A stretch of 49,976 nt of DNA from Thermodesulfobacteriota bacterium. GTDB taxonomy: Bacteria > Desulfobacterota > BSN033 > UBA1163. The notes beneath the pieces were generated by a model that worked only from the letters and a program-made list of their open reading frames with translations, made no database searches and was not told the DNA's origin. A program made the translations under genes and the position numbers. The stretch spans positions 1 through 49,976 of the forward strand of contig JASEHH010000012.1 of NCBI GenBank assembly GCA_030017685.1. Reading direction: 5' to 3'. Below, one piece after another: positions 32,062 through 40,283 of this stretch (positions are counted from its first letter, which is position 1; each line of letters opens with the position of its first letter).

Positions 32062-32493
32062 ATGGAGAGATTTTTATTCTGGCAAAGATGGTTATTTATT
32101 GTTGGAGTTGTCATTTCGATTTTTGGAATGTTTATGTCTTTTTTTAGCGGGACAGCGCTTTTTTATTTGTTCGACAACAACATCAATTCTATTTTCTGGG
32201 GAACCGCCGATGTTGCCGATGGTGTGAAAGGGTTTCAAAGATGGATCTATGGCGCATGGGGAGCAACGGTAGCAGGTTGGGGAATATTTGTGACCTTTAT
32301 TGCCCACTATCCGTTTCAAAGAAAAGAAAAATGGTCATGGAATTGTTTATTATCGGGAGTCCTTGTATGGTTCATAATCGATACCGGGTTTTCTGCTTAT
32401 TTCAATGTTTATATCAATGTTATTCTTAACACCATTTTTTTAATAGCAGTTATATTGCCGCTCGTTTCCACAAGAAAACATTTTGCCGGATAG
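32062..32493 (+). CDS. Hypothetical four-helix membrane protein
   Basis: This protein of about 143 residues starts at ATG 32062 (AGGA upstream). It has four predicted membrane helices: WLFIVGVVISIFGMFMSFF, WIYGAWGATVAGWGIFVTF, LLSGVLVWFIIDTGFSAYF and VILNTIFLIAVILPLV. A short aromatic loop (DNNINSIFWGTADV) lies between helices 1 and 2. I recognise no family. Composition is AT-richer than the flanking genes, which may indicate transfer. Confidence 0.7.
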   Translation: MERFLFWQRWLFIVGVVISIFGMFMSFFSGTALFYLFDNNINSIFWGTADVADGVKGFQRWIYGAWGATVAGWGIFVTFIAHYPFQRKEKWSWNCLLSGVLVWFIIDTGFSAYFNVYINVILNTIFLIAVILPLVSTRKHFAG

Positions 32494-32590
32494 AAAAAAA
32501 CAATACCGGATTCCCGATTTTTGTTTAGAGGGTTTTCAAAAAACAGGTTGTCATGTTATAAAAAGAAGGATAAAGAAAGGAGGGATACCC

Positions 32591-32776
32591 ATGAACAAAC
32601 AGGAAAAATTAAAGGAGTTAAAGGAGAAGCTTGAAGAATTAAAGGGCAGGGACCCTTCGCACTGCTCCGGAACCGAAGGTTTTGTCGGGCATACCGGACA
32701 TTCGATGTCTCCGGAACTTTTCCAACAAATCGAAGCTCTGGAAGAAGAGATTAAAAAATTGGAGAAAAAATCATAA
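32591..32776 (+). CDS. Small charged coiled-coil protein
   Basis: This 61-residue protein at ATG 32591 has a strong AAAGGAGGG upstream. A Lys/Glu-rich heptad segment (KLKELKEKLEELKG) and a C-terminal one (IEALEEEIKKLEKK) flank a central loop with CSGTEGFVGHTGHSM. The pattern is a helical hairpin with a conserved-looking loop. The function is unknown. It is probably expressed, given the good ribosome site, and stands between the membrane protein and the radical SAM cluster. Confidence 0.65.
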   Translation: MNKQEKLKELKEKLEELKGRDPSHCSGTEGFVGHTGHSMSPELFQQIEALEEEIKKLEKKS

Positions 32777-32923
32777 TCCACATGTTCCCTCTGCCATAGA
32801 TTTTCCTCGATAAACGCAGATTACCATTTCTCCATTATCCCCCAATCGGATGTCTCTCTATTTTTTTGTCCGCTTTTTTTGATTTGGAAGAAGGTAGGTT
32901 ATAATGATTCACCTAACACAACC

Positions 32924-34483
32924 ATGAAAGCCGTTGACCTTCTCTTGATTCATGTTCCCAAGTTCTCCAGTTTTTACCGGCCTTATGGCCAGTATATGAC
33001 GGTCAATCTCATTCCCATGGGAACGCTTGCCCTCGCAGACCTTGCTAGTCAGGCGGGGTATCGAACCAAGATCTTGCATCTCGGGCTGGAATGGATCGAG
33101 AGAGGGGACTTTTCTCCTCTAACTTATATGAAGGGAAAAGAAGTTAAAGTTGCCGCCATCCCCCTTCATTTTCATCCACAGTCCTATGATGTGATGAAGA
33201 TCGCCGGCGAGATAAAGGAAGAAAAGAAGGAGACCTTTATCCTTTCAGGCGGATACACAGCCAGCCTCTTTCACAGAGAGATCTTGTCCTTCTTCCCTCA
33301 GATCGATGCAATCATCCGCGGGGACGCAGAAGTTCCGCTCATCGCATTGATGAAGGCATTAGAAGAGAAGAGAGGGTTTGAGGAGATTCCCAACCTCACC
33401 TGGAGAAATGGGGGAGAGATCAGAGAAAATCCTCTCTCCTATGTAGCTTCTGAAAGTGATCTGGATCGGTCCTCCTATACTAACCTCTCACTGCTCCAGG
33501 ATAAAGAGACCTATATCCACTATATAGGAATGCCTTTTGTCTGGGCCAAAGGGTTATCCAAAGAGGAGAATCGAAAACATTTCCATCTAGGCCATCCCAT
33601 CTTTCCCCTCAATATCGGCAGGGGATGTCCGGGAAACTGTACCTGGTGCGGAGGAGGTAGTGAAGCCCAGTTGATCGTGAACGGAAGGAAGAGGGCGGTC
33701 TTCCGCTCTCCAGAGGCTGTGATGAAAAGCATGGCCGAGGCAGTGGAGATGGGATATGAAATGTTTAACATCGCCTTTGATCCCGGGAAGGAAGGGGAGA
33801 GTTATTATGCCGAGCTATTTCCCCTGTTGAGAAAGAATCATCTGCGAACAAGGGTCTATTTCGAATCGTTCTCCCTTCCCACCGAGCCCTTCCTCGAAGA
33901 ATTTGCCAGGACCTTTATTCTCGATGGCTCGATCCTCGCCCTCTCTCCTGAATCCGGAGATGAGGGCGTGAGGCACAGGAATAAATCTTTTTCTTATTCG
34001 AATGAGGCGTTGATGAAGGCAATCTCTGCGGCTGAACGATTAGGAATCAGGGTCGATCTCTTCTTCTCCATGGGCATCCCAGGTGAGAGGTATTCCGACC
34101 TATCGAAGACCGCTGCCCTTCGGAGAGAGATCAAGCGAAGATTTAAGAAGATCGGAAGGATCTGGTCCAGCCCCATCTCCCTTGAGCCTGGTTCTCCCTG
34201 GCACCTCCATCCCGAGGAGTTCGGCATCGTCTCCACAAAAAAGTCGTTTTTGGATTTCTATCGCGGGAGTTCTCCCGGAGGAGGTGGATTGGGCTACTTC
34301 ATCCCTGACTACAGGGGAGATGGAAAAGAACTCAATGAACAGGAATTTGAGTCGGTCTTAAGAGAGGCAAAGTGCAGGGAGTTCTGTTCTCTTCACCCCA
34401 ATCCGACAAAAGCCAGCGATCCCTTCTGGGGCAGGCTCTTCTGCCGTTATATGAGCTGGCGATCGAAAGGTGACCATGAGTAA
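32924..34483 (+). CDS. B12-binding-domain radical SAM protein
   Basis: This protein of about 519 residues has an N-terminal Rossmann-like cobalamin-binding domain (LLIHVPKFS, PMGTLALADLASQAGY, FILSGGYTASLF, IIRGDAEVPL) and a radical SAM core with CPGNCTWC as the cluster motif. I use ATG 32924; the open frame to 32879 has no ribosome site and contains a TATAAT-like box at 32900. No canonical DxHxxG B12 motif is seen, so cobalamin use is uncertain. It heads the plus-strand cluster ending at 42915, but a 306-bp gap with a palindromic element separates it from the synthase gene. The product is unknown; methylation or rearrangement are the usual reactions. Confidence 0.87.
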   Translation: MKAVDLLLIHVPKFSSFYRPYGQYMTVNLIPMGTLALADLASQAGYRTKILHLGLEWIERGDFSPLTYMKGKEVKVAAIPLHFHPQSYDVMKIAGEIKEEKKETFILSGGYTASLFHREILSFFPQIDAIIRGDAEVPLIALMKALEEKRGFEEIPNLTWRNGGEIRENPLSYVASESDLDRSSYTNLSLLQDKETYIHYIGMPFVWAKGLSKEENRKHFHLGHPIFPLNIGRGCPGNCTWCGGGSEAQLIVNGRKRAVFRSPEAVMKSMAEAVEMGYEMFNIAFDPGKEGESYYAELFPLLRKNHLRTRVYFESFSLPTEPFLEEFARTFILDGSILALSPESGDEGVRHRNKSFSYSNEALMKAISAAERLGIRVDLFFSMGIPGERYSDLSKTAALRREIKRRFKKIGRIWSSPISLEPGSPWHLHPEEFGIVSTKKSFLDFYRGSSPGGGGLGYFIPDYRGDGKELNEQEFESVLREAKCREFCSLHPNPTKASDPFWGRLFCRYMSWRSKGDHE

Positions 34484-34537
34484 TCCCAGAATTACGTCAT
34501 GAAGGGGAAGCATCTCCAATTTCGTGATGACAGAATG

Positions 34538-34721
34538 GACTCCAGAGGGGCAGGCGAACCAGACTTCGAAATCTTTAGGATTGCGGATCATTAGACGTTT
34601 AAGGGAAACTTTCGTAGTCAATGAAAATGAGGTTTTTATTGTTCTTGGAGCGTCTGGAGCCAATCCTTAAGCGGTGCCGCCCTAAATCTTTCTCCGCTGG
34701 CCCGCCTGCCCCTCTGGAGTC
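34538..34721. repeat. 184-bp noncoding element with perfect 19-bp inverted ends
   Basis: GACTCCAGAGGGGCAGGCG (34538-34556) is inverted at 34703-34721. The interior is noncoding, with T-rich and purine-rich patches. It fills most of the 306-bp gap between the radical SAM gene and the homocitrate synthase-like gene, and looks like a MITE or a transcript-ending hairpin. No gene is seen in 34484-34789. Confidence 0.7.
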
Positions 34722-34789
34722 GGCATTTCCATGGATTTCTATCACAGGAAAAGAGGTGTTTACTCAGGAAGGCAGGTAGGAATGCTTTT

Positions 34790-35986
34790 ATGCAATTAGC
34801 GAATAGAATCTATATTGTGGATGGAACCCTGAGAGAAGGCGAGCAGTCTCCCGGTGTCTACTTCACCCGGGACGAGAAGGTTGAGATTGCAAGAGCGCTG
34901 GATCAATTGGGAGTGCCCATTTTGGATGCGGGCATGCCATCCGTTTCAACTGAAGAAAGGGAGACCATCTCTGCCATTGCCCATCAGGGCCTCAGGGCAT
35001 CCATCGGAGTCTCCATCAGGCTGAAGAAGGAGGAGGTCGATCAGGCGGTCCAATGCGATGTGAAAGAGGTCTTCATCATCTGCCCTGTGAGTTCCCTTCA
35101 CCTCAGATTAAAACTCGGAACGGATGAAGAGGGAGTGAAGAAGTCTGCAAAAGAGGTGATTGACTATGCCTCTCGAAAAGGGCTTCTGGTCAATCTGGTG
35201 GCAGAGGACGCTTCAAGGGCGGAAATTCCATTTATCAATGAAATCCTTTGCGATGCCTATGGATGGGGAGCCCGAAGAGCTTTTCTCTGCGACACCGTGG
35301 GAGTGATGGAGCCTTTCAGGATGAAGGAACTGGTGAAGAAGGTGAGAGACCAAATCCCCGCAGAGATGGGATTGGGTGTTCACTGCCACAATGACTTGGG
35401 TCTTGCCACAGCCAATACCCTGGCGAGCATCGAGGCAGGGGCGGACTATCCCTCGGTGACGGTCAATGGGATCGGGGAGCGAGCAGGCAATCCACCTCTT
35501 CACGAGATCGTTTTAGCTCTGGAGAAGATCTTTCATCGGGAACACGGGATTGATATGAAGAGGCTCTATCGCCTCTCCCGCCTGGTTGAGCAATATTCCG
35601 GAATCTTTATCCCTCCCCATGCCCCCATCGTGGGCCTCAATGCTTTCCGCCACGAATCAGGCATCCATGTGGATGGAATTCTCAAAAATAGCCTGACCTA
35701 TAAAGCCATCGATCCGGAGGAAGTGGGGAGAGAAGCCTCTTTTGTCCTGGGGAAGCATACGGGAACCCAGGCGATCCTCCACCTTTTGAAGCAAAGAGGA
35801 TATGAAGCAAAAGAAGAGGAGTTGAGAGAGATCCTGCGAAGGGTGAAGGAGAGAAAGATGGCCGGAGGGAAAAGAGGGATCAGGAAGATGGCAGAGGAGT
35901 TGGAGGGATATTATAAAGAGAGTCTCAATTTCCCGATGGAGGCCTTCTGGGAGATTGTGGAAGAGGTTTTGAAGAAAAATGGGTAA
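34790..35986 (+). CDS. Homocitrate synthase/2-isopropylmalate synthase-like enzyme (NifV type)
   Basis: This 398-residue acetyl-CoA-dependent aldol/Claisen condensing enzyme of the DRE-TIM metallolyase family has the N-terminal DGTLREGEQSPG, metal ligands in GVHCHNDLGLA (HxH), and VNGIGERAGN. The late segment RHESGIHVDGILKN is typical of this group. It lacks the regulatory LeuA dimer domain, so it resembles NifV/homocitrate synthase in length. The substrate 2-oxo acid (2-oxoglutarate, pyruvate or 2-oxoisovalerate) is not determinable by eye. ATG 34790 has AGGAA at 8 bp. It overlaps the aconitase-like large subunit by 8 bp, indicating coupled pathway steps. Confidence 0.92.
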   Translation: MQLANRIYIVDGTLREGEQSPGVYFTRDEKVEIARALDQLGVPILDAGMPSVSTEERETISAIAHQGLRASIGVSIRLKKEEVDQAVQCDVKEVFIICPVSSLHLRLKLGTDEEGVKKSAKEVIDYASRKGLLVNLVAEDASRAEIPFINEILCDAYGWGARRAFLCDTVGVMEPFRMKELVKKVRDQIPAEMGLGVHCHNDLGLATANTLASIEAGADYPSVTVNGIGERAGNPPLHEIVLALEKIFHREHGIDMKRLYRLSRLVEQYSGIFIPPHAPIVGLNAFRHESGIHVDGILKNSLTYKAIDPEEVGREASFVLGKHTGTQAILHLLKQRGYEAKEEELREILRRVKERKMAGGKRGIRKMAEELEGYYKESLNFPMEAFWEIVEEVLKKNG

Positions 35987-37226
35987 GGGATACACGGGCG
36001 AGATCATTGAGAGGCATAGAGATGGGAGAAAGGAGGGTGAATACCTTTCCGCGCAGGTGGATTTCGTCCTCCTGCACGACCCCACCTTTGCGCTTCTCCT
36101 TCCGGAGTTAAAAGAATCCGGAGAAGAGATCTGGGACAGGGATAAGGTCCTTCTGACGGTAGATCACTTCGCTCCTCCCTCTTCGATTGAGCGGGCCAAT
36201 ATAGTGAAAGAGGTGCTCTCCTTTGCGGCGGAAAAAAAACTGCCTCATCTCTCTGTCTATCAGGGAATCTGCCATCAACTCTTGGTAGAGGGACCGTGGT
36301 TAAAACCGGGGATGTTGGTCCTTGGAGCCGATTCCCACACCGTAACCGGAGGCGCTCTTGGGTGTCTGGCTACGGGAATGGGATCTACAGACATCCTCTA
36401 TGCCCTCATCACAGGCGGAACGTGGCTCAAGCCCCCTGAAGCAGTCCGAATCGATCTCAGGGAGAAACTTCCCCCCTATCTCATGGGAAAGGATGTCATT
36501 CTGGACCTCCTTGGAAGATACGGGGAGGGAGGATTCCTCTATCAGGCGATGGAGTTTTATGACATGGATGAAGCCATTCCCATGGATGACCGGTTTGCCA
36601 TCTGCAATATGGTGGTTGAAGGAGGAGCAAAGAATGGACTCTTTTTGCCTGACAGGGTGACAGAAAATTATCTAATGGAAAGGGATGGCCATCTGGAAAA
36701 ATCGAAAGACTGGCTCGAGAGAGGTTTCAAATATTCAAGAAAGATTGAGATGGATCTTTCGTCACTGAAGCCTAAAATTGCCCTTCCACATAGCCCTGCT
36801 CAGGTGATCGATGCGGAGGAGATAAGAGACGAAGCCATCGACCAGGTCTTCATCGGCTCCTGCACAGGAGGAAGGTTGAGGGACATTGAGTTGACAGCAA
36901 AACTTCTCAGGGGAAGAAAGGTTGCGAGGGGAGTGAACCTTCTCATCACCCCTGCCTCACAAAGGATTTACAAAAAGGCCATAGAGAAGGGTTATTTCTC
37001 AGCGATCATAGAGGCAGGAGGGGTGGTTCTCAATCCGAGTTGCGGTCCCTGCGGAGGTATTGACAAAGGGATTCTTGGAAGAGAAGAAAAGTGTCTGAGC
37101 ACTTCAAACAGAAATTTTAAGGGCAGGATGGGAGATCCATCCTCAAAGGTTTTTCTCTCTTCTCCCCTTACAGCGGCCGCTTCTGCCCTCGCAGGCAGGA
37201 TCGTCGATCCGAGAGAGGTGATGTGA
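35979..37226 (+). CDS. Aconitase-family dehydratase large subunit (LeuC/HacA-like)
   Basis: This 415-residue [4Fe-4S] hydro-lyase isomerises the product of the preceding synthase. The cluster cysteines are in GSCTGGR and NPSCGPCGG. Other conserved segments are GADSHTVTGGALGCLATGMGS and AIPMDDRFAICNM. It matches the archaeal-type homoaconitase/isopropylmalate dehydratase large subunit in length. It overlaps the synthase by 8 bp, and its stop shares one base with the small-subunit start. No decarboxylating dehydrogenase (LeuB or homoisocitrate type) follows. Confidence 0.93.
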   Translation: MGKGYTGEIIERHRDGRKEGEYLSAQVDFVLLHDPTFALLLPELKESGEEIWDRDKVLLTVDHFAPPSSIERANIVKEVLSFAAEKKLPHLSVYQGICHQLLVEGPWLKPGMLVLGADSHTVTGGALGCLATGMGSTDILYALITGGTWLKPPEAVRIDLREKLPPYLMGKDVILDLLGRYGEGGFLYQAMEFYDMDEAIPMDDRFAICNMVVEGGAKNGLFLPDRVTENYLMERDGHLEKSKDWLERGFKYSRKIEMDLSSLKPKIALPHSPAQVIDAEEIRDEAIDQVFIGSCTGGRLRDIELTAKLLRGRKVARGVNLLITPASQRIYKKAIEKGYFSAIIEAGGVVLNPSCGPCGGIDKGILGREEKCLSTSNRNFKGRMGDPSSKVFLSSPLTAAASALAGRIVDPREVM

Positions 37227-37741
37227 TGGCCCTTCCTGAAATCATCTCCGGCCATGTCTGGAAGTTGGGAGATCATGTGAATACGGACCTACTCCATCCT
37301 CCCTCCCACTTCAGCCTGGATGAGAAGAGGATGAAGGAAGGGATTGTTGAGGGAATACTTAGATTGGGCGCAGGGGTGAAAGGGGATTCATCGGATGAGG
37401 GATGGATAATCGTGGCAGGAGAGAATTTCGGCTGTGGTTCAAGTCGCGAGACTTCGGTGAGAGGTCTCTCCGTTTTCGGAGTGAAGGGGGTTGTGGCTGT
37501 GTCCTTCGCAAGGATCTTTATGCGAAGCCTGATCAACCTCGGCATTCCTGTCTTTGAGTCCGGAGAGATACAGGGATGTGTGAAGGATGGCGATCTGATC
37601 CGCATCTCCTTAAAGAAGGGGTGGATTGAGAGCCCGGACTCCCGACGATTTCCTTTTTCAGCCATTGATCCCCATCTCAAAAAGATCCTCGAGGCGGGCG
37701 GATTGGTCTCCTATCTCCGGAGTGAGAAGCATGGGGTATGA
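37226..37741 (+). CDS. Aconitase-family dehydratase small subunit (LeuD/HacB-like)
   Basis: This swivel-domain subunit of about 171 residues has GDHVNTDLLHPPSHF at the N-terminus, where family members usually have NTD-x-I-x-P, and the signature GENFGCGSSRETS, then FARIFMRSLINLGIPVF. ATG 37226 (TGATG junction) with GAGAGGTG upstream is chosen over the GTG at 37223. The substrate-specificity loop after NTD differs from typical LeuD, fitting a non-leucine substrate. Its end overlaps the FAD oxidoreductase start by 11 bp, so all four genes are coupled. Confidence 0.92.
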   Translation: MALPEIISGHVWKLGDHVNTDLLHPPSHFSLDEKRMKEGIVEGILRLGAGVKGDSSDEGWIIVAGENFGCGSSRETSVRGLSVFGVKGVVAVSFARIFMRSLINLGIPVFESGEIQGCVKDGDLIRISLKKGWIESPDSRRFPFSAIDPHLKKILEAGGLVSYLRSEKHGV

Positions 37742-38984
37742 TTGCGATGTGATTGTGGTTGGAGGAGGGCCGGCCGGATTATGTGCGGCCATCCGAACCC
37801 GGTGGGTGAAGAGGTATAAAGCCATCCCGTGCAGTACCCTCCTCATCGAAAACTCCTATCTGGGCGGGCTAGCGTCCTGGCGGGGATGTCTCTTCACAGG
37901 CCCTTCGTGGAAGATGGAGGGAAAGGATGTTGTCCGTCGACTCCTGAAGGATGTGGAGGATCTGAAGATAGGGGTTCATCAGGGAAGAGTCAGCCGGATC
38001 AACGCTGAAGGCGAAGTCAAAGAAGTCTTCACCTCCGATGGGAAAGTTTTCCGCTGCCTGGCTGTGATCATTGCCACCGGCATTAAGGCTCTTGTCAATG
38101 AAAAGGACTATCTTGGCAGAGGATTAGAAGTAACGAGCATGGGTTATGAGTTTATCGTCTCCCATCTGAGAAAGGTTCTCAGCAGAAGATGGGAGCCGAG
38201 GCTGGTGGTCGTAGGAAGCGAAAAACTCCGAAACCTCATCCCCTTGATCCGCGAACTGAACCAGGACCGCTCTCCCCTGCTGTTTGTCATGGAGGGAGAG
38301 GGAAAAGGGGGTGAAGATGTTATGCGGGGATGGATTGAAAGATACTGGGGGGATGGGGATGGACGGCTTCAGGGGGTAACCGTCCGGACATCGAAGGGGC
38401 CTCGTAAGATAAGGTGCGGGAAGGTTCTTTTGGACTTTAACTCCTATGAGCTTGCGCCTGCCTGGAGGATGGAGATTGGAACTGAAGAATTCGGCTCTTC
38501 CTTCATCAAGATCAATCAGGACATGGAGACATCGATCCCGGGCCTATTTGCCGGGGGAGATGTGACATCAGGAGGGTACAACTCCTTCTCAAGGGCAGTG
38601 GCACAGGGAATGGCGGCAGGCCTGAGCGCTTATCGCTATATCTATCATAAAAAATTCGGAACCTATCCGCCTCTCTTCGCCTATCGTCCGACAGATTTTC
38701 TCATTCCGTCAGATTTTGAGGAGCTTCCTTCTCTCGATGAGGACCTTCTTCCAAAGTCTCTGGTAGATGGAAAAGAGATTGAGGCTTTATTGGGAAGGAA
38801 GTGGGCCGGGTTGTCGAAAAGTTTCAATGGAAAGCTTTCCATCCGGAAGATGGCTGAAAAAAAGAATGTTGCCATCGAAGATCTTAAAAAAGTTTTAAAA
38901 CGATTGGCGGAGAAGAAGATGATCACTTTCCATATAGACCTTATAATAAATAGACCTGGCGGGAACACTTTCAGACCCTTGTAA
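37731..38984 (+). CDS. FAD-dependent thioredoxin-reductase-like oxidoreductase
   Basis: This protein of about 417 residues at ATG 37731 has the FAD motif DVIVVGGGPAGLCAAIRT, a second nucleotide-binding-like segment (PRLVVVGSEKLRN) and the C-terminal FAD motif FAGGDVTSGGYNSFSRAVAQG. The topology is TrxR-like, but no CxxC is visible. A GGLASWRGCLFTGP segment follows the first domain where substrate should bind. The C-terminal 100 residues add a basic helical region (SIRKMAEKKNVAIEDLKKVL). The last 11 residues (NRPGGNTFRPL) are encoded by an inserted palindromic repeat (38948-39121), so the native tail is lost. It may be a dehydrogenase of the cluster's product. Confidence 0.85.
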   Translation: MGYDCDVIVVGGGPAGLCAAIRTRWVKRYKAIPCSTLLIENSYLGGLASWRGCLFTGPSWKMEGKDVVRRLLKDVEDLKIGVHQGRVSRINAEGEVKEVFTSDGKVFRCLAVIIATGIKALVNEKDYLGRGLEVTSMGYEFIVSHLRKVLSRRWEPRLVVVGSEKLRNLIPLIRELNQDRSPLLFVMEGEGKGGEDVMRGWIERYWGDGDGRLQGVTVRTSKGPRKIRCGKVLLDFNSYELAPAWRMEIGTEEFGSSFIKINQDMETSIPGLFAGGDVTSGGYNSFSRAVAQGMAAGLSAYRYIYHKKFGTYPPLFAYRPTDFLIPSDFEELPSLDEDLLPKSLVDGKEIEALLGRKWAGLSKSFNGKLSIRKMAEKKNVAIEDLKKVLKRLAEKKMITFHIDLIINRPGGNTFRPL

Positions 38985-39121
38985 TGCGGGTTTGTTGGAA
39001 TTGAATGGGTCATAAACGACTTTACCAAAAGTGGACCTTAGCAAAGTTGGTGAACCATAGTGATTACCATTTTAAAGGTTCCCGCTACAAGGCTCTTACA
39101 GTGTCCCCGCCAGGTCTATTT
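38948..39121. mobile_element. 174-bp MITE-like palindromic element overlapping the end of the FAD gene
   Basis: The left end AAATAGACCTGGCGGG...CTTGTAATGCGGG (38948-38990) is inverted at the right end CCCGCTACAAGG...CCAGGTCTATTT (39081-39121), about 40 bp with a few mismatches. It encodes the stop and last residues of the FAD gene and separates it from the luxE-like gene. The interior is noncoding. No target duplication was recognised. Confidence 0.8.
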
Positions 39122-39158
39122 TTGTGTTTTATTGCAACATTGAGATAGAGGATAGACG

Positions 39159-40283
39159 ATGAGCGAACTACCGAAAGAAGCCCTTGAACTCGATCAAAAG
39201 ATCATCGACTTTATTCGGAAAGGAGTGGATCAACAAGACCCTGAAGGGTTCAACAGGCTTGCACTCGAAGTCTTTGCCCTCCAGTTTAAATCTATTCCAC
39301 TTTACAGGCGCTACTGTGAGAAGAGGGGAATCGAACCAGAGAGGATCTCTTCCTGGGAAGAGGTCCCGGCCCTTCCCACGGATGTCTTCAAGGTGATGGA
39401 ACTCTCCATGTTTCCCTCGCAGACAGTGAGGACTTTCATGACGAGCGGAACAACAAAGCCTGAGGAGAGAGGAAAGGTCGGTTATGATGAGGGAGGGCTA
39501 AGACTCATGGATGCGACGATCGAGGAGGCGGCCTCTTCTTTTCTTTTTCCCGACGGGACGAAGACGAAGATCCTGATCATTGCTCCCTCTCCTGAGATGG
39601 CTCCACATATGATCATGGCCTACGGAATGAACCGACTGAAGGACTATTTCGGTCTGCCTCAGAGCCGCTTTCTTGTGGGCAGGGAGGGTTTTGAGGTGGA
39701 AACACTCCTGAAGGAGCTCCGTTTTTCGGAAGAAGAGGGCGTTCCAGTGACGCTCTGTGGTGGTTCTTTTGGTTTTGTCAATTTTTTCGATTACTGTCGC
39801 GAGAAGGGGTTAAAATTTAAACTCCCCTCTAGCTCTCGCACACTCGATGCGGGTGGATTTAAGGGAAGAAGCAGGGAAGTGAAGCGGGAGGAGTTTATAA
39901 AGGAATGTGGAGAGATTCTGGGAATCGAAAAAGAGTACTCTGTCAATCTCCTGGGGATGACGGAGATCAGTTCACAATTTTATGACAGCACATTGCGGAA
40001 TTTTCACAAGGGTCTCCATCTTTCAGGAGCGAAGATCAATCCTCCCTGGACAAAGACGCTTGTGGTTGATCCGGAGACTCTGAAACCTCTTCCGCTCGGT
40101 GAGACAGGCCTGCTCAAGCACTTTGACCTTGCCAACAGAGGCCACATCCTGGCCATTCAGACCGATGATCTCGGGAGGATGACTGGAGAAGGGTTCGAAG
40201 TCTTCGGAAGATCGAAAGAGGGAGAGGCGAGAGGCTGTTCTCTGACGATCGATGAGATGACCCATATCGAAAAGGGAAAATGA
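39159..40283 (+). CDS. LuxE-like acyl-protein synthetase
   Basis: This 374-residue adenylate-forming enzyme of the LuxE family has LPTDVFKVMELSMFP, the phosphate-binding SGTTKPEERGKVGYDEG, LDAGGFKGRSREVKREEF and the catalytic-region LLGMTEISSQFYDS. In bioluminescent bacteria LuxE activates a fatty acid as acyl-AMP and transfers it as a thioester to LuxC. Here no LuxAB exists, and its substrate is probably a carboxylate made by the upstream enzymes. ATG 39159 has GAGG 7 bp before it. It overlaps luxC-like by 4 bp. Confidence 0.93.
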   Translation: MSELPKEALELDQKIIDFIRKGVDQQDPEGFNRLALEVFALQFKSIPLYRRYCEKRGIEPERISSWEEVPALPTDVFKVMELSMFPSQTVRTFMTSGTTKPEERGKVGYDEGGLRLMDATIEEAASSFLFPDGTKTKILIIAPSPEMAPHMIMAYGMNRLKDYFGLPQSRFLVGREGFEVETLLKELRFSEEEGVPVTLCGGSFGFVNFFDYCREKGLKFKLPSSSRTLDAGGFKGRSREVKREEFIKECGEILGIEKEYSVNLLGMTEISSQFYDSTLRNFHKGLHLSGAKINPPWTKTLVVDPETLKPLPLGETGLLKHFDLANRGHILAIQTDDLGRMTGEGFEVFGRSKEGEARGCSLTIDEMTHIEKGK

